Assembly: GCA_014825775.1 (NCBI GenBank)
Contig: MVAQ01000009.1
Span: 1 to 64,000 of the forward strand
DNA from: Krasilnikovozyma curviuscula
Lineage: Eukaryota; Basidiomycota; Tremellomycetes; Cystofilobasidiales; Mrakiaceae
Length of the DNA stretch: 64,000 nt
Direction of reading: 5' to 3'
Below are positions 60,401 through 64,000 of this stretch, piece by piece; the first letter of the stretch is position 1; every line of letters starts with the position of its first letter. The notes under the pieces are model-generated. The model ran no database searches and was not told where the DNA came from. It saw nothing but the letters and a program-made list of their open reading frames with translations. Made by a program: the position numbers and the translations under genes.

Positions 60401-60743
60401 CTTGAGCTCGGTGGTAGTTCTGGTGAGATCCTTTTCGAGTTGGACTGCTCGTTGAGACTCTTGGGAGAGCTACAAATTAAGAAAGGCCCCAACTATCAGC
60501 CTATATCCAGCATTACGACTCTTATCATGCCGACAACGGCAAGGCCTCCTCCCGGCCAGAGAAGAACACAGAGCAAGGACGTACCGCGAAGACTGCTTCC
60601 TCTCTCCTTTTCCTGTTTTCTTCGATTTCAGCCTCCTTCCTACTCAGGACATCCTTTTGGGTCTCAAGCTGGAAATTTTGCTCGTTCACCTGCTTCTTCA
60701 GAAGGGCGACCTGTCGTTCAAGCCCATCGTCTCCAAAGTTCAT
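54462..60743 (-). CDS. Giant coiled-coil protein with Ser/Thr-Pro-rich ends, unknown function
   Basis: A ~6.3 kb gene starting MNFGDDGLERQVALLKKQ (60743) and ending SLRMKNSLHTAI (stop 54464-54462), with about a dozen short introns, for a protein of roughly 1,900 residues. Almost all of it is continuous heptad-like coiled-coil rich in Glu, Lys, Gln, Leu and Ser. Two non-helical pieces stand out: an N-terminal basic segment after about residue 130 (GFFGSPAPSPARRSVTSPIK, then HRRRSNSTS) and a C-terminal tail (GSKRGRPEEFASPDK, TTPRALLSRHRSPLKAF). The minimal cyclin-dependent-kinase sites SPIK, SPDK and SPLK lie in these ends. No motor, GRIP or other named domain is seen. The plan fits a spindle-pole, kinetochore or Golgi tether protein, but I cannot assign it. 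Joins checked include EEAVFA/LSQESQ, FRF/ELDQQQ and ADFE/IYRGE. Confidence 0.8.
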
Positions 60744-61075
60744 CCTGGCCGCGTTGTTTTTCGAGGGTTGCCTTCCCCTTTAGCTGGTGATGTGCTGATT
60801 ACTGTATGTTGATGGTGCCAGTGTAGTTGGAGCGAGGGTATAGGTGTATAGAACGGTTGTTCAACTGGTTACTTGAGTGACTAGACGGTTGTAGACCACC
60901 AGCAGGCACAAGCAAGCAAAAAGCAACACAGAAAAGCACACTCGCCAACCGAGTCGCCACCTCTTCTCAAAATCACTCTGAGTTTGTAGGATAAGTTAGA
61001 AAGACGACTGAAGCGCAGTGCTATTTTTACTGAGCATGCTTGCTTCAAGGTAGGGTTATGACAGCCGATTCATAA
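60744..61075. other. Intergenic between the coiled-coil gene and BCS1
   Basis: Promoter of the coiled-coil gene and 3' end of BCS1, both minus strand. Rich in short purine/AC runs (60895-60930); nothing else seen. Confidence 0.4.
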
Positions 61076-62876
61076 TCACGTCGAGATCGTAGCTCGCGAG
61101 AAGAACAAGCTCTCTAAAGTTGCCAAAGCCTCCAGTGGACCATGTCGTATAAAGTGACCCTGCAAGCTGGCCATACTGACGTATTGTCCCTTCGACAGCT
61201 GACTCGCAACCACCTCCGCCATGTCATCCGCCAGCTTCTCTGCTCCCACCTCGTCGTTGTAAAACCTCATGCAAAGTACTCGTGCCTGATGAGGTGTAGC
61301 GTCGTCCAGAAGTTCTTCAAGATCTACTCGTCCCGGCCGTACCAAAGCTGGATCCAACTTCTCAAAGTGATTGGTGGTCATGAAAATGATTCGTTCTTCT
61401 GTCGAAGCAACCCCGTCTAGACAGTTGAGGAGGCCTGAAAAGGTGACTGCAGATTTGTAGCTAAAGAAAACGATAAAATCTGTCGGTGAGAGTTCTACAA
61501 TGGAAGTTTGTGGATGACTTACCCATCTTCAGAAGTCTGCACTCGTCTATTGAATGCCGCATCTATATCTTCTAGTAGGATGATACTTCTCTCGGGTACG
61601 AGACTAAGCAGATGGTTGAGTTTATCATCCGTCAGGCCCCTCTCCGACAGATTCAAAAGACAAATATTGTAGTCCAACGACCCAGCAAGAGCTTGAATGA
61701 AAGATGATTTTCCAGAGCCTGGCGGTCCATGAAGCAAGTAACCCCGACGATAGGGTATACCTTGAATTAATGAAAAAACGATAGAGGTTAGAAATGGATT
61801 TTATTACGGTGAATGTTAACAGCTCCCTTACCACGATCAGCGTACCACTTCGCTCGACCCAAAAATGTCCTCAGATCGCTCTCGACCTTCTCCGCAACAC
61901 CTTTGTCCAGCACAACACTCTTCATCTCTCTCCGTCGCCTAGGTTTACCGAAGGGTCTCCATTCTACACCCCAAGCGGTGAAGATCACAGTCTTCCCCTC
62001 TTCCTCCTTCAGCGCAAGTTCTCTAGCTTCCCCAAGCAGCGCAGGAAACAAATCTCTGTCTCTGGAAAGGGTCGTGAGAGTAAGAGTTTCCCAAGGTGTT
62101 CCTGAATGAAGATCCATTTGTTTGGTGGACCGTTCTCGTTTCACCTGAAAACAACAAACGAAATATTGGTGAGCTGCTTGAGACGATCTCAGAAACAGAA
62201 TTGAGCTGACCTGCATCCAAGCGCCGTGGTATCTGAAGTAATGTGTTCCAGGACCTGGAACCAAGCTGAACATTGCTTCACTGCTACCATTTTCATGCTT
62301 CTTGTAAGTCGTCTCTACACTGAGTTCATGACTTCTCGAGCCTAGTCTACCGAGGACACTAACATCCGGACTCTCTTGAGCTCTTTTTGAGTTGACTGCC
62401 ATCCATTCCAGAAACCATGGGTAAGATCTATCCTTCGATGAGATTTCTAGAGAGACCAGCATTCGACGCTGAGCTGCACCAGCAGAGACTGTCGCTAGTT
62501 TTCGACCAACAGCTAAAACAGCCGTTATTCCCTGTGAGACAAGATTTCAGACAACACTTCTTGGTATATATACTTCAAAAGAGCTCTTACCATCAAACCA
62601 GCACCAGCCGAGAAATAAGGGCTGTTTTTAAGCAAAAGCTCAGTTTGAACTTCGTTTCAAAATCGTAGGACGCCTTACTCACTTGTCTGACATAATATTC
62701 TGCAGAAACGAGGGCGGTTGTATACCAGAAGCAATCGTGCCTGAACCAGACGTTATTCCGGTCCCATCAACCGTTACTGTGGACGATTCTGCTGCTGGCA
62801 CAAGACGATTCGCTGAGGAGCTGGAAGAGGCATTGGATGAAGGCGAAAGGGCTCCATTGTTTGGTATACTGAACAT
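61076..62876 (-). CDS. BCS1: Mitochondrial AAA ATPase Bcs1 (Rieske protein translocase)
   Basis: Bcs1 is an inner-membrane AAA protein that moves the folded Rieske iron-sulfur protein across the inner membrane into complex III. The start at 62876 ([14 protein letters not shown]) follows an in-frame GTG, not ATG. A short second exon gives [11 protein letters not shown], joined to [15 protein letters not shown], the single membrane helix. Then the BCS1-specific domain: [63 protein letters not shown]. ATPase motifs: [18 protein letters not shown] (Walker A), [11 protein letters not shown] (Walker B), [31 protein letters not shown] (sensor 1, arginine finger region). All catalytic residues are present and the length fits. 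Confidence 0.94.
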
Positions 62877-63198
62877 TGAATATGGGTTCCAGAATGCCCC
62901 AAATTCCACGTGAGCTTAAAGGGATGAATTTGACTTATTGTTAGTTTATGGATGTTTTCGTTTTGCTTTACGCTGGATTTTTTAGAGCGCCACGAAGCTC
63001 TCTTGCACAGGAACAAGAAGAAGTTGAGTGGTCAAGAAGTGTATGGATACAAAAATGACAGCCGTACATCTAGATATGAGCTGGAATGCAAGTGCTACTT
63101 CTTTGGCAAGGCACGAAGAGAAAAATTGTCAGTGTAGATTCCCAGACAAGAAATGGACAAATTGCTCACCATAGGTATACAACAGTTGAGCTTCACAA
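62877..63198. other. Intergenic between BCS1 and ZIM17
   Basis: Probably the BCS1 promoter and ZIM17 3' UTR; nothing recognisable. The BCS1 frame stays open upstream to a GTG at 62909 only. Confidence 0.4.
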
Positions 63199-63993
63199 TT
63201 AATAATTTGGAACAAACTGAAGTCCACCGTTGAGATTCTTCCACTCTCCGTTCAGTCCGTCATTGCGTTTCACTTTTTCTCCGCCTCTAAATTTCATGAT
63301 TTCTTCGATAGTCTTTCCTTCAACTTTGGAGGTTTCTGGGAACCATGAGAGATGGTCTGCTATCAGATGTCTGGAACGGGACAAGGTGTAAGGAAAGACC
63401 TGGCAAATTATATAAACGGGGAAGCCGACGTACCGATTCAGGCACTCTGGACACTGCACGAGAACAATACCCTTCTCGTATGCCTGCTTCGAGAAAGTAT
63501 GCGAAGATCGATGCAAGCAAGGGGATGTAGAGGGTTCAGCCTCCGAGTCGAGGGACGTATCTACTGTTTCAGGTATCGGGATTGGGGCAGTACAAGTGAA
63601 GGTGATAGCACTGTAGAAGCCATTGAAAGCACAAGGTCAGCACCAGTGAAAACAAAACAAAGCAAGCAATACTTACAGCATTGGTTCGATCTTCTTCCTC
63701 TCCGTAGTATCTATCGAGTCTCTATTCCCTTCGTTCGGCTCGCCCATTACTAATCCAGTTTCTGTCGAGTCTTCATTCTTGAGTGAACGAACGGAGCTGG
63801 AGAATCCATGCTGCCATAGAAGCTGTTTTTTCTTCAAAAAAAGGTTGTCCACTGGTCGAGCGTATATTTGTCGAAGGGGTATTGAAGCAGAAGTTGATGT
63901 GGCTCTGGTAAATGTTCGAGATAAACATCCAACCGCAGATTTTGATGGCACAGATCCCAGCAAAGCTAGGCTCGAGCTTGGAGGTTTAACCAT
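63199..63993 (-). CDS. ZIM17: Mitochondrial Hsp70-escort zinc-ribbon protein Zim17/Tim15 (DNL-type)
   Basis: Zim17 keeps mitochondrial Hsp70 soluble and supports protein import and Fe-S assembly. Three exons (63993-63677, 63610-63434, 63370-63199) give 221 residues in exact frame. The first ~70 residues are basic, Ser/Thr/Arg-rich with hardly any acids ([20 protein letters not shown]), a clear presequence. The DNL domain follows: LAITFTC (Cys112), [20 protein letters not shown] (Cys159, Cys162), [11 protein letters not shown] (the HLIADxLxWF signature), then IEEIM. The first Cys pair, usually C-x2-C or C-x4-C, is here C112-x24-C137, split by a Pro/Glu/Ser-rich insert with no usable splice sites inside it. 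The last intron (63433-63371) is 63 nt and open in frame; the conserved RHLIAD join shows it is removed. Confidence 0.93.
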
Positions 63994-64000
63994 AATGGGT

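Noticed and set aside
1..64000. Possible secondary-metabolite or defence gene cluster around the dioxygenase and transcription factor
   Set aside because: No synthase, transporter or other pathway enzymes nearby; intervening genes are housekeeping types.

Overview
This window is nuclear DNA from an intron-dense fungus, almost certainly a basidiomycete. Almost every gene is broken by several 45-100 nt GT-AG introns with clear ctaat/ctaac-like branch sites. Pyrimidine-rich leaders precede many start codons, and protein features are fungal (Zn2Cys6 factor, Atg29, Rtc3, Taf12, Mug190-like tricalbin). The many very short exons and roughly 50% GC suggest a heterobasidiomycete yeast such as Phaffia/Xanthophyllomyces in the Cystofilobasidiales; that placement is inference, not shown by a marker gene.

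Layout. 1-22.2 kb, all plus strand: end of a 2-oxoglutarate/Fe dioxygenase, a Gln/Gly/Met-rich DUF7721-like protein, an RS-type nuclear cyclophilin, an IQGAP-like RasGAP, a HEN1 small-RNA 2'-O-methyltransferase, a Mug190-like SMP/C2 membrane-contact protein, a single-pass membrane protein, a Zn2Cys6 transcription factor and a class I aminotransferase. 22.4-32.3 kb, mostly minus: a membrane protein, a Trx-Grx monothiol glutaredoxin, a small coiled-coil protein, Atg29 and mitochondrial methionyl-tRNA formyltransferase, with a plus-strand Rtc3/SBDS-domain gene in between. 32.7-50.3 kb, plus: TAF12, an Ala/Glu/Pro-rich 12-exon gene, an SDR oxidoreductase, a mitochondrial-type DEAD-box helicase, kinetochore SPC25, a doubtful decayed region, splicing factor PRP3 and a La-motif RNA-binding protein. 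51.4-64 kb, minus: a Ser-rich small protein, a GT17 glycosyltransferase, a ~6.3 kb coiled-coil gene, BCS1 and ZIM17.

The genes are ordinary housekeeping and accessory loci and do not form a pathway cluster. Mitochondrial functions recur (FMT1, DEAD-box helicase, BCS1, ZIM17), as do RNA functions (HEN1, PRP3, La-motif protein, cyclophilin). No tRNA, rRNA, transposon, CRISPR or telomeric repeat was seen. I found no convincing new multi-gene system. The most unusual points are HEN1 with an intact active site and a probable GC-AG intron, an isolated ATG exon, an 11-nt exon that completes an SDR nucleotide-binding motif, a Zim17 zinc ribbon whose first Cys pair is split by 24 residues, a fungal GT17 enzyme, and an unexplained coding-like stretch near 43.3 kb.
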